Below are positions 1-8,901 of a stretch of DNA of 64,000 nucleotides, one piece after another; positions within the stretch are counted from its first letter, which is position 1, and the number at the start of each line of letters is the position of its first letter. The notes beneath the pieces are model-generated. The model was not told the origin of the DNA and made no database searches. It saw only the letters and a list, made by a program, of their open reading frames with translations. The translations under genes were made by a program, and so were the position numbers. The DNA lies in contig JBFWUB010000025.1 in assembly GCA_050247515.1 (NCBI GenBank), positions 4,079 to 68,078 on the forward strand. The letters are read 5' to 3'. This DNA is from RAM1 sp050247515. Its GTDB lineage: Bacteria; Pseudomonadota; Gammaproteobacteria; Burkholderiales; Burkholderiaceae_C.

Positions 1-597
1 CTGCTGCGCAAGACGCTGCCGGTGGAGGGCCTGCAGCCGGGCGACTTCGTGCTGTTTCATGCCGCCGCCGGCGGTGTGGGACTGATCGCCTGCCAGTGGG
101 CGCGCGCGCTGGGCCTGCAGCTGATCGGCACCGCGGGCTCGGACGCCAAATGCGCGCTGGCCAGGGAGCACGGCGCCGCGCATGTAATCAACTACGCCAC
201 CGAAGACTTTGCCGCGCGGGTGAAGGACATCACCGGCGGCAAGGGCGTGAAGGTGGTGTATGACTCCGTGGGCAAGGACACCTGGGACAAATCGCTGGCC
301 TGCCTGCGGCCGTTTGGCCTGATGGCCAGCTTTGGCGCATCGTCGGGCCCGGCGCCGGCCTTTGAGCCCGCGATGCTGGCCAAACTCGGCTCGATCTATG
401 TCACGCGCCAGACGCTGTTCAGCCACATCGTGTCGCACGAGACCACCCAGCCGATGGCCGATGACCTGTTTGCCGTGGTGCAAAGCGGGCAGGTCAGGAT
501 CCGCATTGACCAGCGCTACCCGCTGGCTGATGTGCAGCAGGCCCACCGCGACCTGGAAGCACGCAAGACCACGGGCTCGACCATCCTGACGCTGTGA
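1..597 (+). CDS. NADPH:quinone oxidoreductase, zinc-independent MDR family (5' partial)
   Basis: The reading frame is open from base 1, so the N-terminal part lies outside the window; an internal GTG at 22 is not the real start. The visible 198 residues hold the Rossmann nucleotide-binding half of a medium-chain dehydrogenase/reductase: HAAAGGVGLIACQWA is the glycine-rich loop, followed by GTAGSDAKCALAREHGA and a YDSVGKDTW segment typical of the quinone reductase (Qor) subfamily. No zinc ligands are visible. The family reduces quinones by one electron using NADPH in the cytoplasm. The stop overlaps the GTG start of the next gene by 4 bases, suggesting translational coupling. Family assignment is firm; the exact substrate is not known. 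Confidence 0.9.
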   Translation: MLRKTLPVEGLQPGDFVLFHAAAGGVGLIACQWARALGLQLIGTAGSDAKCALAREHGAAHVINYATEDFAARVKDITGGKGVKVVYDSVGKDTWDKSLACLRPFGLMASFGASSGPAPAFEPAMLAKLGSIYVTRQTLFSHIVSHETTQPMADDLFAVVQSGQVRIRIDQRYPLADVQQAHRDLEARKTTGSTILTL

Positions 598-1394
598 CGC
601 CCCTGGTGCCCGACGCCGGCTGGCTGGCTGGACTGCAGGCGCAGGCCAGCCAGCCACCGCTGCTGCCACGCGAGCCGCTGTGGGCCGGCACCGCGCAGAT
701 CGGCTCGGCCGAGCCGGGTGTTGTCCATGCGCTGTTGCCGGCGCTGGCGGATGTGCTGGGGCCGCCGGCGCACGGCGGCGGCTCCGGCTGGCAGGTCGTG
801 GGCCCGCTGACGCCCGCGCTGGACCGCGTTGCCCGGGCGCTGCGCGACGCCGGGCTGGCGGGCGCCTGGCGTGATGAGCAACTGGCCGTCACCGACGGGC
901 AGGGCCGCCGGCTGGGAACGGTGGAGCGCGCCGCGGTGCGACCGCTGGGCATTGCCACGCACGCGGTTCACCTGGCCGGGCACAGCCCCGACGGGCGCCA
1001 TTGGGTCCAGCGCCGCGCGCTGGACAAACCCAATGATCCGGGCCTGTGGGACACGCTGATGGGCGGCATGGTCCCTGCAGCCGATACGCTGCAGGGGGCG
1101 CTGGCGCGCGAAACCCATGAGGAGGCCGGCATGGCACTGGCGCAGCTGCAGGACTTGCGTTACGGCGGGCGGGTGGCGATCCGCCGGCCTTGCGGGGGCG
1201 GGCCTGCGGGTGGCTACACGGTGGAACATGTGGACTGGTTCCAGTGCACCGTGCCCGAGGGAGTGACGCCCGTCAACCAGGACGGCGAGGTGGACGAATT
1301 CCGCCTCATGCGGGGCCAGGAGGTGCTTGAGCGGCTGCACCGCCACGAGTTCACGCTGGAGGCTGCCCTGGTCCTGTGCGCCATGGGGCTTTAG
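594..1394 (+). CDS. Nudix hydrolase with N-terminal DUF4743-like domain
   Basis: The protein has 266 residues from a GTG start that overlaps the previous stop. The second half carries a Nudix signature around residues 160-183: GGMVPAADTL, then RETHEEAGM, which matches the RExxEExG core. The first conserved Glu of the motif is Asp here. The N-terminal about 120 residues resemble the DUF4743 domain that precedes Nudix domains in a family related to thiamine-pyrophosphate hydrolases; this is from memory of the family. Nudix enzymes hydrolyse nucleoside-diphosphate-linked compounds with Mg2+. The substrate cannot be read from the sequence. It probably forms a two-gene unit with the quinone reductase. 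Confidence 0.85.
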   Translation: MTPLVPDAGWLAGLQAQASQPPLLPREPLWAGTAQIGSAEPGVVHALLPALADVLGPPAHGGGSGWQVVGPLTPALDRVARALRDAGLAGAWRDEQLAVTDGQGRRLGTVERAAVRPLGIATHAVHLAGHSPDGRHWVQRRALDKPNDPGLWDTLMGGMVPAADTLQGALARETHEEAGMALAQLQDLRYGGRVAIRRPCGGGPAGGYTVEHVDWFQCTVPEGVTPVNQDGEVDEFRLMRGQEVLERLHRHEFTLEAALVLCAMGL

Positions 1395-1516
1395 CCCTGC
1401 TCCTACAGGCGCGTGGCACAACTGCTTTCACCCGCCGGGGCGCTGGCACCCTACATTAACTTCAACAGTCAATCACTCCTGGCGCGCCCAACAGGCGGGC
1501 CGGGCAGGAGAAGCCC

Positions 1517-1909
1517 ATGAAGTTCAGAGCCTATATCGTTGAAGACAGCCCCACCATCCGCCAGAACCTGATCGAGACCCTGCAGGAGCTGGCGCTGGTG
1601 GAACCGGTGGGCGTTGCCGAAACCGAGCATGAAGGCCGTGAATGGCTGGCGCGCAATGACGCTTACTGGGACCTGGCCATCGTGGACCTGTTCCTGCGCG
1701 AAGGCAGCGGGCTGAACATCCTGGAGGCCTGCCGCTACCGCAAGCCAGGCCAGAAAATGGTCGTGCTGAGCAACCACGCCACCAACGATGTGCGCTGGCG
1801 CTGCGCGCAGCTGGGCGCGGATGCAGTTTTTGACAAGTCCACTGAAATCGACGCCCTGCTGGAGTACTGCATCCAGGAGCGGGGCCGCCGCGAAAGCCTG
1901 CCGGGGTGA
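1517..1909 (+). CDS. Single-domain response regulator (CheY-like receiver)
   Basis: The 130-residue protein is one receiver domain with no output domain. The acidic pair E9-D10, the phospho-acceptor D57 (AIVDLF) and the conserved Lys in VFDKS near residue 105 are all present. A purine-rich ribosome binding site (GGCAGGAGAAG) lies just before the ATG. No histidine kinase is adjacent, so the partner is unknown. It converges on the Na/Pi transporter gene, whose stop is 36 bases away. Single-domain regulators usually act by protein-protein contact or as phospho-relay intermediates. Confidence 0.9.
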   Translation: MKFRAYIVEDSPTIRQNLIETLQELALVEPVGVAETEHEGREWLARNDAYWDLAIVDLFLREGSGLNILEACRYRKPGQKMVVLSNHATNDVRWRCAQLGADAVFDKSTEIDALLEYCIQERGRRESLPG

Positions 1910-1945
1910 TGCGGGCCGCGCCTGACGCGGGCTGCCCGTCGCCGC

Positions 1946-3604
1946 TTATTGCTCGTCCATCAGGGCGGGCTGACGCAGGCGGTTCGGCGCCAGTGCGCCG
2001 GCAGAGTCCAGGATCGGGTACGCGATGGAGCAGATATGCGAATTGATGCGCTTCAGGTCGCTGATCAGGTCGATGTGCAGTGAGCTGGTTTCAATGCTCT
2101 GCACGGTGTTGTCGGACAGGCGCACCAGGTGGGTGGCGGCGTATTCACGTTCCAGGTCGCGAAAGCGCGCCTTTTCCTCCAGCAGCTTCTGCGCGTCGCG
2201 CACGTTGCCATTGAGGAACACGCTCATGCCCAGGCGCAGGTTGTCCACCAGACGCGCGTGAAGTTCGCAGATTTCGGCCATGCCGGCTTCGGAGAAGTTG
2301 CGCGACTTCCTGATTTTTTTGTCCTCGATGTCGATCAGCACGCGCTCGATGATGTCGCCGATCTGCTCCATGTTGATGGTGAAGCTGATGATGTCGGTCC
2401 AGCGCCGGCTTTCCTCCTCGCCCAACGCCTCGCGCGAGATCTTGGTCATGTAGTACTTGATGGCCGAGTACAGCTCGTCCACCGTGTCGTCCAGCCGGCG
2501 CAGGTCCTCGGCCAGCTGAAGGTCGTTGTCCTTGATGACCTTGAGCATGCCCAGCATCATGGTCTCCACGATGTCGGCCTGGTGCAGCGCCTCGCGCGCG
2601 GCGCACGAAATGGCCAGTGACGGCGTGCTCAGGGCCGACGGGTCCAGATGATGAGGACGCCCCGACGCGAGTGTCTTGTCAGGCTTGGGCAGCCAGGCCT
2701 GCACCCAGCGGGCCACGACCTGCGTGACGCTGATGAACAGCACCGCCACCAGCAGGTTGAACGACAGGTGGAACAGCACCACCACGGTGGCCGCGTCGCC
2801 CAGGTAGGGGCGCACATGGCGCATCCACAGGCCCAGCAGCGGCGCGGCAATCAGCACGCCCAGCGCCTTGAACACGAAGTTGCCCATGGGCACCTGTCGG
2901 ACCTCGACGGCGGATTTGGCGGTGGTCAGCACGGCCAGCAGGCCGCTGCCCAGGTTGGCGCCCAGCACCAGGCCCAGCGCCACGTCCAGCGGGATCACGC
3001 CCGACGCCGCCAGCGTGGCCGTGAGCAGCACGATGGCCAGGCTGGAATACGACACCACGGCCAGCACCGCGCCCACGGTGATTTCCAGCAGCAGATCGCT
3101 GGCCAGTGACGCCAGCAGCGCCTTGACCGCCGGTGCCTGGGTCAACACCTCGGTGGACGCGGTGACCAGGCGCAGCGCGAGCAGCATCAGCCCCAGGCCG
3201 ATCAGGATTCGGCCAAAGCGGCCCACGTTGGTGCTCTGGCGTGAAATGAACAGCACAACGCCGGAAAAGATGAACAGCGGCGACAGCCAGGACAGGTCGA
3301 ACGAAAACACCACGGCCATTAGGCTGGTGCCTACATCGGCGCCCAGCATCACCGCCAGCGCCAGCGGCAGCGTGACCAGGCCCTGGCCGACAAACGAGGA
3401 AACGATGAGCGCGGTGGCTGTGCTGGACTGTACGAGCGCCGTGACGCCGATGCCGGAAATGGCCGCCGTGTAGCGGTTGCTGATGCTGTGCGCCAGAACG
3501 TTGCGCAGGTTCGCGCCAAACACCCGCAGGATGCCGGTTCGGACGAGGTGGGTGCCCCAGACGAGCAGCGCGATCGCCGCCAAGAGGTTCAACAAATGCT
3601 TCAT
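1946..3604 (-). CDS. Na+/phosphate cotransporter family protein with C-terminal PhoU-like domain
   Basis: The protein is 552 residues long. The N-terminal about 300 residues form multiple hydrophobic segments and include the QSS motif of the NptA/PNaS family (GVTALVQSSTATALIVSSF), with a second inverted half around GANLGSGLLAVL. The C-terminal about 200 residues are helical and PhoU-like (ADIVETMMLGMLKVIKDND onward). The family imports phosphate with sodium, or exports it under some conditions, at the inner membrane. It lies 52 bases downstream of lspA on the same strand and may be transcribed with it. Confidence 0.9.
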   Translation of the reverse strand: MKHLLNLLAAIALLVWGTHLVRTGILRVFGANLRNVLAHSISNRYTAAISGIGVTALVQSSTATALIVSSFVGQGLVTLPLALAVMLGADVGTSLMAVVFSFDLSWLSPLFIFSGVVLFISRQSTNVGRFGRILIGLGLMLLALRLVTASTEVLTQAPAVKALLASLASDLLLEITVGAVLAVVSYSSLAIVLLTATLAASGVIPLDVALGLVLGANLGSGLLAVLTTAKSAVEVRQVPMGNFVFKALGVLIAAPLLGLWMRHVRPYLGDAATVVVLFHLSFNLLVAVLFISVTQVVARWVQAWLPKPDKTLASGRPHHLDPSALSTPSLAISCAAREALHQADIVETMMLGMLKVIKDNDLQLAEDLRRLDDTVDELYSAIKYYMTKISREALGEEESRRWTDIISFTINMEQIGDIIERVLIDIEDKKIRKSRNFSEAGMAEICELHARLVDNLRLGMSVFLNGNVRDAQKLLEEKARFRDLEREYAATHLVRLSDNTVQSIETSSLHIDLISDLKRINSHICSIAYPILDSAGALAPNRLRQPALMDEQ

Positions 3605-3656
3605 GCCTGAAGCATCCGATGATACGCCTGATGCGGTGCAGCAAATTGCCGGTTGG

Positions 3657-4160
3657 TTACCGCGAGCGGCGCACCCGCAGCAGTTCGTCCAGGATCAGGC
3701 AGGCCGCACCGATGGAAATGGCCGCGTCGGCCACATTGAACGCCGGGAAGTGCCAGCCCGCCCAGTGAAAGTCCAGGAAATCCACCACATAGCCGTGCAG
3801 CAGGCGGTCCACCACGTTGCCGATGGCGCCGCCCAGAATGCAGGCGAGCGCAAACGAGAACAGGCGCTGGCCCGCGTGCGCACGCAACATCCAGACGATG
3901 AACAGCGCCGCGGCAATGCCGATGCCGGTGAAGAACCAGCGCTGCCAGCCCGAGGCCGACGCCAGGAACGAGAACGCCGCACCGGTGTTGTGCACCCGCA
4001 CGATATTGAAAAAGCTGGTGACGTACGTAGTGTCGCCCAGCTTGTAGTAGCCCAGGATCAGCACCTTGGTGAACTGGTCGGCGATCAGGATGATGAGCGC
4101 CAGGGCCAGCCAGGGCAACAGGCCGCTGCCCGACGCGCGCAGGAAGGTGGTCTTGGCCAT
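3657..4160 (-). CDS. lspA: Lipoprotein signal peptidase (signal peptidase II)
   Basis: This 167-residue inner-membrane aspartic peptidase cleaves signal peptides of diacylglyceryl-modified prolipoproteins. Four hydrophobic segments are visible, with the conserved NTGAAFSF motif. The two catalytic Asp motifs are GNVVDRLLHG and FNVADAAIS. The start codon shares one base with the ileS stop (TGATG arrangement), so the two are translationally coupled. The order ribF-ileS-lspA is conserved in many proteobacteria. Confidence 0.97.
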   Translation of the reverse strand: MAKTTFLRASGSGLLPWLALALIILIADQFTKVLILGYYKLGDTTYVTSFFNIVRVHNTGAAFSFLASASGWQRWFFTGIGIAAALFIVWMLRAHAGQRLFSFALACILGGAIGNVVDRLLHGYVVDFLDFHWAGWHFPAFNVADAAISIGAACLILDELLRVRRSR

Positions 4161-7009
4161 CAGGCGAACTTCCGGGCTTCACCGGCGCCGTGCAGATTGC
4201 TGGTGCAGCGCCCGCAAATGGTAGGGTGGGCCGGGTCATGGCCCACGTCGTCGCGGTAATGCCAGCAGCGCTCGCATTTGGCGGCGGCTGAAGTCGCAAC
4301 CAAGATTTGAGTGGGAGCTCCAACCGCCTCTTCAAGTTCGACCTTCGAGGCAATAAGCACGAATTTCAAGTCGTCGCCAAGTGAAGCAAGTTCGGCGAGC
4401 GGCACTCCTTGCGTCTGAATTCTCACATTGGCCTGCAAAGACGAGCCCAATTTGCCATCCGCGCGCAGTTCCTCAATCTTCTTGTTTACTAACTCCCGTA
4501 CCTGCTGAATATCCTTCCACTTGGCCAGCAGTGCTTCGTCAGCCGCCGGCAACTGTGCATAGGTTTCCAGAAAGATCGACTCCGACGTGCCGAACACTTT
4601 CCAGGCCTCTTCGGCCGTGAAGCTCAAAAACGGCGCCATCCAGCGCAACATGGCGTGCGTGATGTGCCACAGCGCGGTCTGCGCGCTGCGCCGCGCCAGT
4701 GATTTCGGGGCGGTCGTGTACAGCCGGTCCTTGAGGATGTCCAGGTAAAAGCCGCCCAGGTCCTCGCTGCAGTACAGCTGCAGCTTGGCCACCACGGGGT
4801 GGAACTCATACACCTCAAAGTGGGCCAGCACCTCGGCCTGGAACTGCGCCGCGCGGCCAAGGGCATAGCGGTCGATCTCCAGCAGCTGTTCCAGCGGCAC
4901 GGCGTCCTTCGCCGGGTCGAAGTCACTGATGTTGGCCAGCAGGAAGCGCAGCGTGTTGCGGATGCGCCGGTAAGCGTCCACCACGCGCGCCAGGATCTTG
5001 TCGTCGCCCGCAATGTCGCCTGAATAGTCGGAAGCCGCCACCCACAGGCGGATGATCTCGGCGCCCAGCTTCTTGCTGGTCTCCTGCGGGTCCACCCCGT
5101 TGCCCAGCGACTTGCTCATCTTGCGGCCCTGGCTGTCCACGGTGAAGCCGTGCGTCAGCAGGCCCTTGTAGGGCGCGCGGCCGTACATGGCGCAGGCCGT
5201 GAGCAGCGAGCTGTGGAACCAGCCGCGGTGCTGGTCATGGCCTTCCAGATACAGGTCGGCCTCGGGCCCCGTGTCATGGCCGGCACCGGGGTGGGAGCCC
5301 TTGAGCACGGTGGTGTGCGTGGTGCCGGAGTCGAACCACACTTCCAGGATGTCGCTGCTCTTGGTGTAGCTGGCCGCATCGGCCGCCGCACCGACGCGGG
5401 TCAGGATCTCTTCGGGCGTGGCCTTGCTCCAGGCTTCGATGCCACCCTTTTGCACGATGCTGGCGGCCAGGTCCAGGATCTCGGGCGTGCGCGGGTGCAG
5501 CTCGCCGTTGTCCTTGTGCAGGAACAGCGGCAGCGGCACCCCCCAGCTGCGCTGGCGGCTGATGCACCAGTCGGGCCGGCCCGCGATCATGTCGCGCAGG
5601 CGGGCCTTGCCGTTCTCGGGGTAGAAGCTCGTCTCTTCGATCGCGTCCAGCGCCAGCTGGCGCAGCGTCTTGGGGGCCTTGTCCTTGGTGAAGACACCCT
5701 CACCCTCGTCCATGCGGATGAACCACTGGGCGGCGGCGCGGTAGATCACCGGCGTCTTGTGGCGCCAGCAATGCGGGTAGCTGTGGGTGATGTCGTGCGT
5801 GGCAAACAGGCGCCCGGCGTTGCGCAGCGCCTCGATGATCTGGGGCACGGCCTTCCAGATGTTCAGCCCGCCAAACAACGCAAAGTCTGGCGCGTAGCTG
5901 CCGTTGCCTTGCACCGGGTTCAGGATGTCGTCGTACGCGATGCCGTTGGCCACGCAGCTGTTGAAGTCGTCCACGCCGTAAGCGGGCGACGAATGCACGA
6001 TACCCGTTCCGTCGTCGGCGGTGGCGTAGTCGGCCAGGTACACCGGGCTGAATCGTTTGAAGCCCGCATCCACATCGTGCAGCGGGTGCATGAAGTTGAT
6101 CAGGTTGAGCTTCTCGCCCTTGGTCGTGGCCAGCACGCTGCCGGTAAGCTGGTAGCGCTCCAGGCACTTGTCCACCAGCGACTCGGCCAGCACCAGCAGG
6201 CCGCGGGGCGTATCCACCAGCGCATAGACGATTTCAGGGTTGAGGTTCAGCGCCTGGTTGGCGGGAATCGTCCAGGCGGTGGTGGTCCAGATGACGGCGA
6301 AGGCATCTTTGGCCAAAGCGGGTAGCCCAAAGGCCGCTGCCAGTTTGGCCGGCTCGGCGCACTTGAAGCCCACGTCCAGCGTGGTGCTCTTCTTGTCGGC
6401 GTATTCGATCTCAAACTCGGCCAGCGAGCTGCCGCAGTCAAAGCACCAGTACACGGGTTTCAGGCCCCGGTACACGAAGCCGCGCTCCATCACGCGCTTG
6501 AACGCGCGGATCTCATCGGCCTCGTTGCTGAAGTCCATGGTGCGATAGGGGTGCTCCCAGTCGCCCAGCACGCCCAGGCGCTTGAAGTCGGCCATCTGGA
6601 TGGCGATCTGCTCGGTGGCAAAGGCGCGGCTTTTGGCCTGCATCTCGTCGCGCGGCAGGTTGCGGCCGTACTTCTTCTCGATGGCGTTTTCGATCGGCAG
6701 GCCGTGGCAGTCCCAGCCAGGGATGTACTGCGCGTCCATGCCCTTGAGCTGGCGCGCCTTGACGATCATGTCCTTGAGGATCTTGTTGACCGCGTGGCCC
6801 ATGTGGATCTGGCCGTTGGCATACGGTGGGCCGTCGTGCAGGATGAACTTGGGTGCGTTGCAGCGCGCGTCGCGCAGCTTCCTGTACAGGCCCTGTTCTT
6901 CCCATTCCTTCGTCCAGCCGGGCTCGCGTTTGGGTAGATCGCCCCGCATGGGAAACGGCGTGTCGGGCAGGTTCAGTGTGGCGCGGTAATCAACTTTGTC
7001 GGTGCTCAT
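4160..7009 (-). CDS. ileS: Isoleucyl-tRNA synthetase
   Basis: The 949-residue length is typical for a bacterial class Ia IleRS. The HIGH signature appears as HMGH (PPYANGQIHMGHAVNK, near residue 70) and the KMSKS loop as GRKMSKSLGN near residue 605. A CP1 editing domain occupies the region between them. The C-terminus ends with a zinc-binding motif (CERCWHY and CGRCTSNL), as in Escherichia coli IleRS. It charges tRNA-Ile and edits Val-tRNA-Ile in the cytoplasm. It sits between ribF, 126 bases upstream, and lspA, which overlaps it. Confidence 0.98.
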   Translation of the reverse strand: MSTDKVDYRATLNLPDTPFPMRGDLPKREPGWTKEWEEQGLYRKLRDARCNAPKFILHDGPPYANGQIHMGHAVNKILKDMIVKARQLKGMDAQYIPGWDCHGLPIENAIEKKYGRNLPRDEMQAKSRAFATEQIAIQMADFKRLGVLGDWEHPYRTMDFSNEADEIRAFKRVMERGFVYRGLKPVYWCFDCGSSLAEFEIEYADKKSTTLDVGFKCAEPAKLAAAFGLPALAKDAFAVIWTTTAWTIPANQALNLNPEIVYALVDTPRGLLVLAESLVDKCLERYQLTGSVLATTKGEKLNLINFMHPLHDVDAGFKRFSPVYLADYATADDGTGIVHSSPAYGVDDFNSCVANGIAYDDILNPVQGNGSYAPDFALFGGLNIWKAVPQIIEALRNAGRLFATHDITHSYPHCWRHKTPVIYRAAAQWFIRMDEGEGVFTKDKAPKTLRQLALDAIEETSFYPENGKARLRDMIAGRPDWCISRQRSWGVPLPLFLHKDNGELHPRTPEILDLAASIVQKGGIEAWSKATPEEILTRVGAAADAASYTKSSDILEVWFDSGTTHTTVLKGSHPGAGHDTGPEADLYLEGHDQHRGWFHSSLLTACAMYGRAPYKGLLTHGFTVDSQGRKMSKSLGNGVDPQETSKKLGAEIIRLWVAASDYSGDIAGDDKILARVVDAYRRIRNTLRFLLANISDFDPAKDAVPLEQLLEIDRYALGRAAQFQAEVLAHFEVYEFHPVVAKLQLYCSEDLGGFYLDILKDRLYTTAPKSLARRSAQTALWHITHAMLRWMAPFLSFTAEEAWKVFGTSESIFLETYAQLPAADEALLAKWKDIQQVRELVNKKIEELRADGKLGSSLQANVRIQTQGVPLAELASLGDDLKFVLIASKVELEEAVGAPTQILVATSAAAKCERCWHYRDDVGHDPAHPTICGRCTSNLHGAGEARKFA

Positions 7010-7135
7010 GGCCTAGGCTTCAAACAGGTTCGGGGCCGGGTGGCCTGCTGGGTCCGATGGGACAGCGCAGGGCCTCGGGAAAAGACATTGCAGGGGGAGC
7101 GGGGCATGGTGCGGGTGGGGCCACCCGCGGCCCCT

Positions 7136-8131
7136 TCAAATTCGCGCCGCGAACCAGGCGCGCGCGTCGTCACAGTCCCTGGCGATGCCGGTTGTCAGGG
7201 CATCCAGGCTGTCGTACTTCAGCTCGTCGTGCAGTTTGTGCAGCAGTTCCACGCGGATGATTTTACCGTACGCCCCCTCAGGGCCCAGGGCTTCAGGCCA
7301 CTGCAGGCAATGCGTTTCCAGCAGCACGCGCCCGCCGTTGACGTCGTCGGGATCCAGCGACGGACGGATGCCCAGATTGGCGACGCCCTGCAAGGGCTGT
7401 CCCAGGCCATGGACCAGCACGGCAAAAATGCCGCTGGCGGCGGGCTTCCAGTGCGAAAAGCGCAGGTTCAGCGTCCGCATGCCCATGGGGTGGCGCGCAT
7501 CACGGCCCAGCGTGCGGCCCAGCTTGCGTCCATGCACCACATGGCCGCTGATGCTGTAGGGCCGGCCCAGCAGCGCCGCCGCATCGTCCATGCGGCCTTG
7601 CCCCAGCGCATCGCGCACGGCCGAGCTGGACACCCGCAGGCCATGGACTTCGTAGCTGTTCATGCGGGCCACGTCAAAGCCGGCCACGCCACCCGCGGCG
7701 TCCAGCATGGCGTAGTCGCCCGCGCGTTTGGCGCCAAAGCGGAAGTCGTCACCCACCAGCACGTACTTCACGCCCAGGCCGCGGACCAGCACATCGTCAA
7801 TGAAGGCCTGGGGCGGGCGTGAAGACAGCGCCGCGTTGAACGGCAGCACCACACATTGGTCCACGCCGCACTGCGCGAGCTCGTACAGCTTGTCGCGCAG
7901 CGTTGCGATGCGGGCAGGCGCCAGCTCAGGTCTGCGCGCTACCGCGGCAAAGTAGTCGCGCGGGTGCGGCTCGAACGTCATGACGCAGCTGGGCACACCG
8001 CGGTGCTGCGCCTCATTCCTGAGCAAGGCCAGCATGGCCTGGTGGCCGCGGTGTACGCCGTCGAAGTTGCCGATGGTCAGCGCGCAGGCTGGCGCAAGAC
8101 CCGGATGGTTGAAGCCTCTGAAGATGCGCAT
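7136..8131 (-). CDS. ribF: Bifunctional riboflavin kinase / FAD synthetase
   Basis: The 331-residue protein has an N-terminal adenylyltransferase domain with GNFDGVHRGHQAML (an HxGH-like nucleotidyl transferase motif) and a C-terminal flavokinase domain around RPYSISGHVVHGRKLGRTLG and NGGRVLLETH. It phosphorylates riboflavin to FMN, then adenylates FMN to FAD. It is the first gene of the ribF-ileS-lspA block and diverges from the HNH nuclease gene. Confidence 0.97.
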   Translation of the reverse strand: MRIFRGFNHPGLAPACALTIGNFDGVHRGHQAMLALLRNEAQHRGVPSCVMTFEPHPRDYFAAVARRPELAPARIATLRDKLYELAQCGVDQCVVLPFNAALSSRPPQAFIDDVLVRGLGVKYVLVGDDFRFGAKRAGDYAMLDAAGGVAGFDVARMNSYEVHGLRVSSSAVRDALGQGRMDDAAALLGRPYSISGHVVHGRKLGRTLGRDARHPMGMRTLNLRFSHWKPAASGIFAVLVHGLGQPLQGVANLGIRPSLDPDDVNGGRVLLETHCLQWPEALGPEGAYGKIIRVELLHKLHDELKYDSLDALTTGIARDCDDARAWFAARI

Positions 8132-8301
8132 GACGCTGGGATGTTGGTATCTTTTTGATAGCAGCTACCACACGCCCGCTCGGCGCCGGGCCTTGCTGCA
8201 GTGCAGTGCCGTCACGAAAACAGGGTATATTGTGCTGCACATCGCCGCTGCGCGATGCGATGGTCTGCCTAACGGTTTTTCATCCCTGATGGAGGCGTGT
8301 T

Positions 8302-8862
8302 TTGAAGGTCTTGAAGCTGTCCGCCCAAGGTTTGCCGCAGTCGTGGATATCGCTGGAGCAGGCCGTGCTGCATTACGCGGCCGAGGAAGTGCGCTGGGAA
8401 GTCGGCGCCGAGGTGGCGGTGTTCAGGGGCGGCCACAACGCCGTGACGGGGCAGCAGTCGGTCATCACGGTCAGCAGCATCATCGGCACCAAGGGCGTGC
8501 CCAACATCAACCCGTTTGACCTCAAGCCTGGACTGACGAACAGCAAGCTGTTCGCGCGCGACCGCAATGTCTGCGCCTATTGCGGCAACCATTTCCATGA
8601 AGACGAGCTCACGCGCGAGCACATCATCCCGTTCGCGCAGAACGGGCGTGACCACTGGATGAACGTGGTGACGGCCTGCCGCGCCTGCAACCACCGCAAG
8701 AGCAGCCGCACGCCCGAGCAGGCCCACATGCCGCTGCTGTACGCGCCCTATGTACCCAGCCTGTGGGAAGACTTCATTCTGCGCAACCGCCGCATCCTGG
8801 CGGACCAGATGGAGTTTTTGATGGCGCACCTGCCACGAAGCTCACGACTGCATACCTGCTAG
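8302..8862 (+). CDS. HNH endonuclease family protein
   Basis: The start is TTG at 8302, chosen because a clear GGAGG lies 6 bases upstream at 8291-8295 and the protein then begins MKVLKLSAQG. The 186-residue product has a zinc-binding HNH fold: CAYCG, then LTREHIIPFAQNG, then NVVTACRACNHRKS, giving two CxxC pairs around the catalytic His region. This single-domain type is common as a housekeeping-like gene in proteobacteria; its role is unknown. No restriction, toxin or phage genes are adjacent. A TATATT box at 8226-8231 could be a -10 element, but I see no convincing -35. Confidence 0.88.
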   Translation: MKVLKLSAQGLPQSWISLEQAVLHYAAEEVRWEVGAEVAVFRGGHNAVTGQQSVITVSSIIGTKGVPNINPFDLKPGLTNSKLFARDRNVCAYCGNHFHEDELTREHIIPFAQNGRDHWMNVVTACRACNHRKSSRTPEQAHMPLLYAPYVPSLWEDFILRNRRILADQMEFLMAHLPRSSRLHTC

Positions 8863-8901
8863 GCATGCCGCATGCGGCACTGGCCGCGCGCATCATTGCT
8901 G

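Noticed and set aside
8132..8301. A possible promoter region for the HNH gene (TATATT at 8226-8231)
   Set aside because: No acceptable -35 at 16-18 bases; mentioned in the gene entry only.
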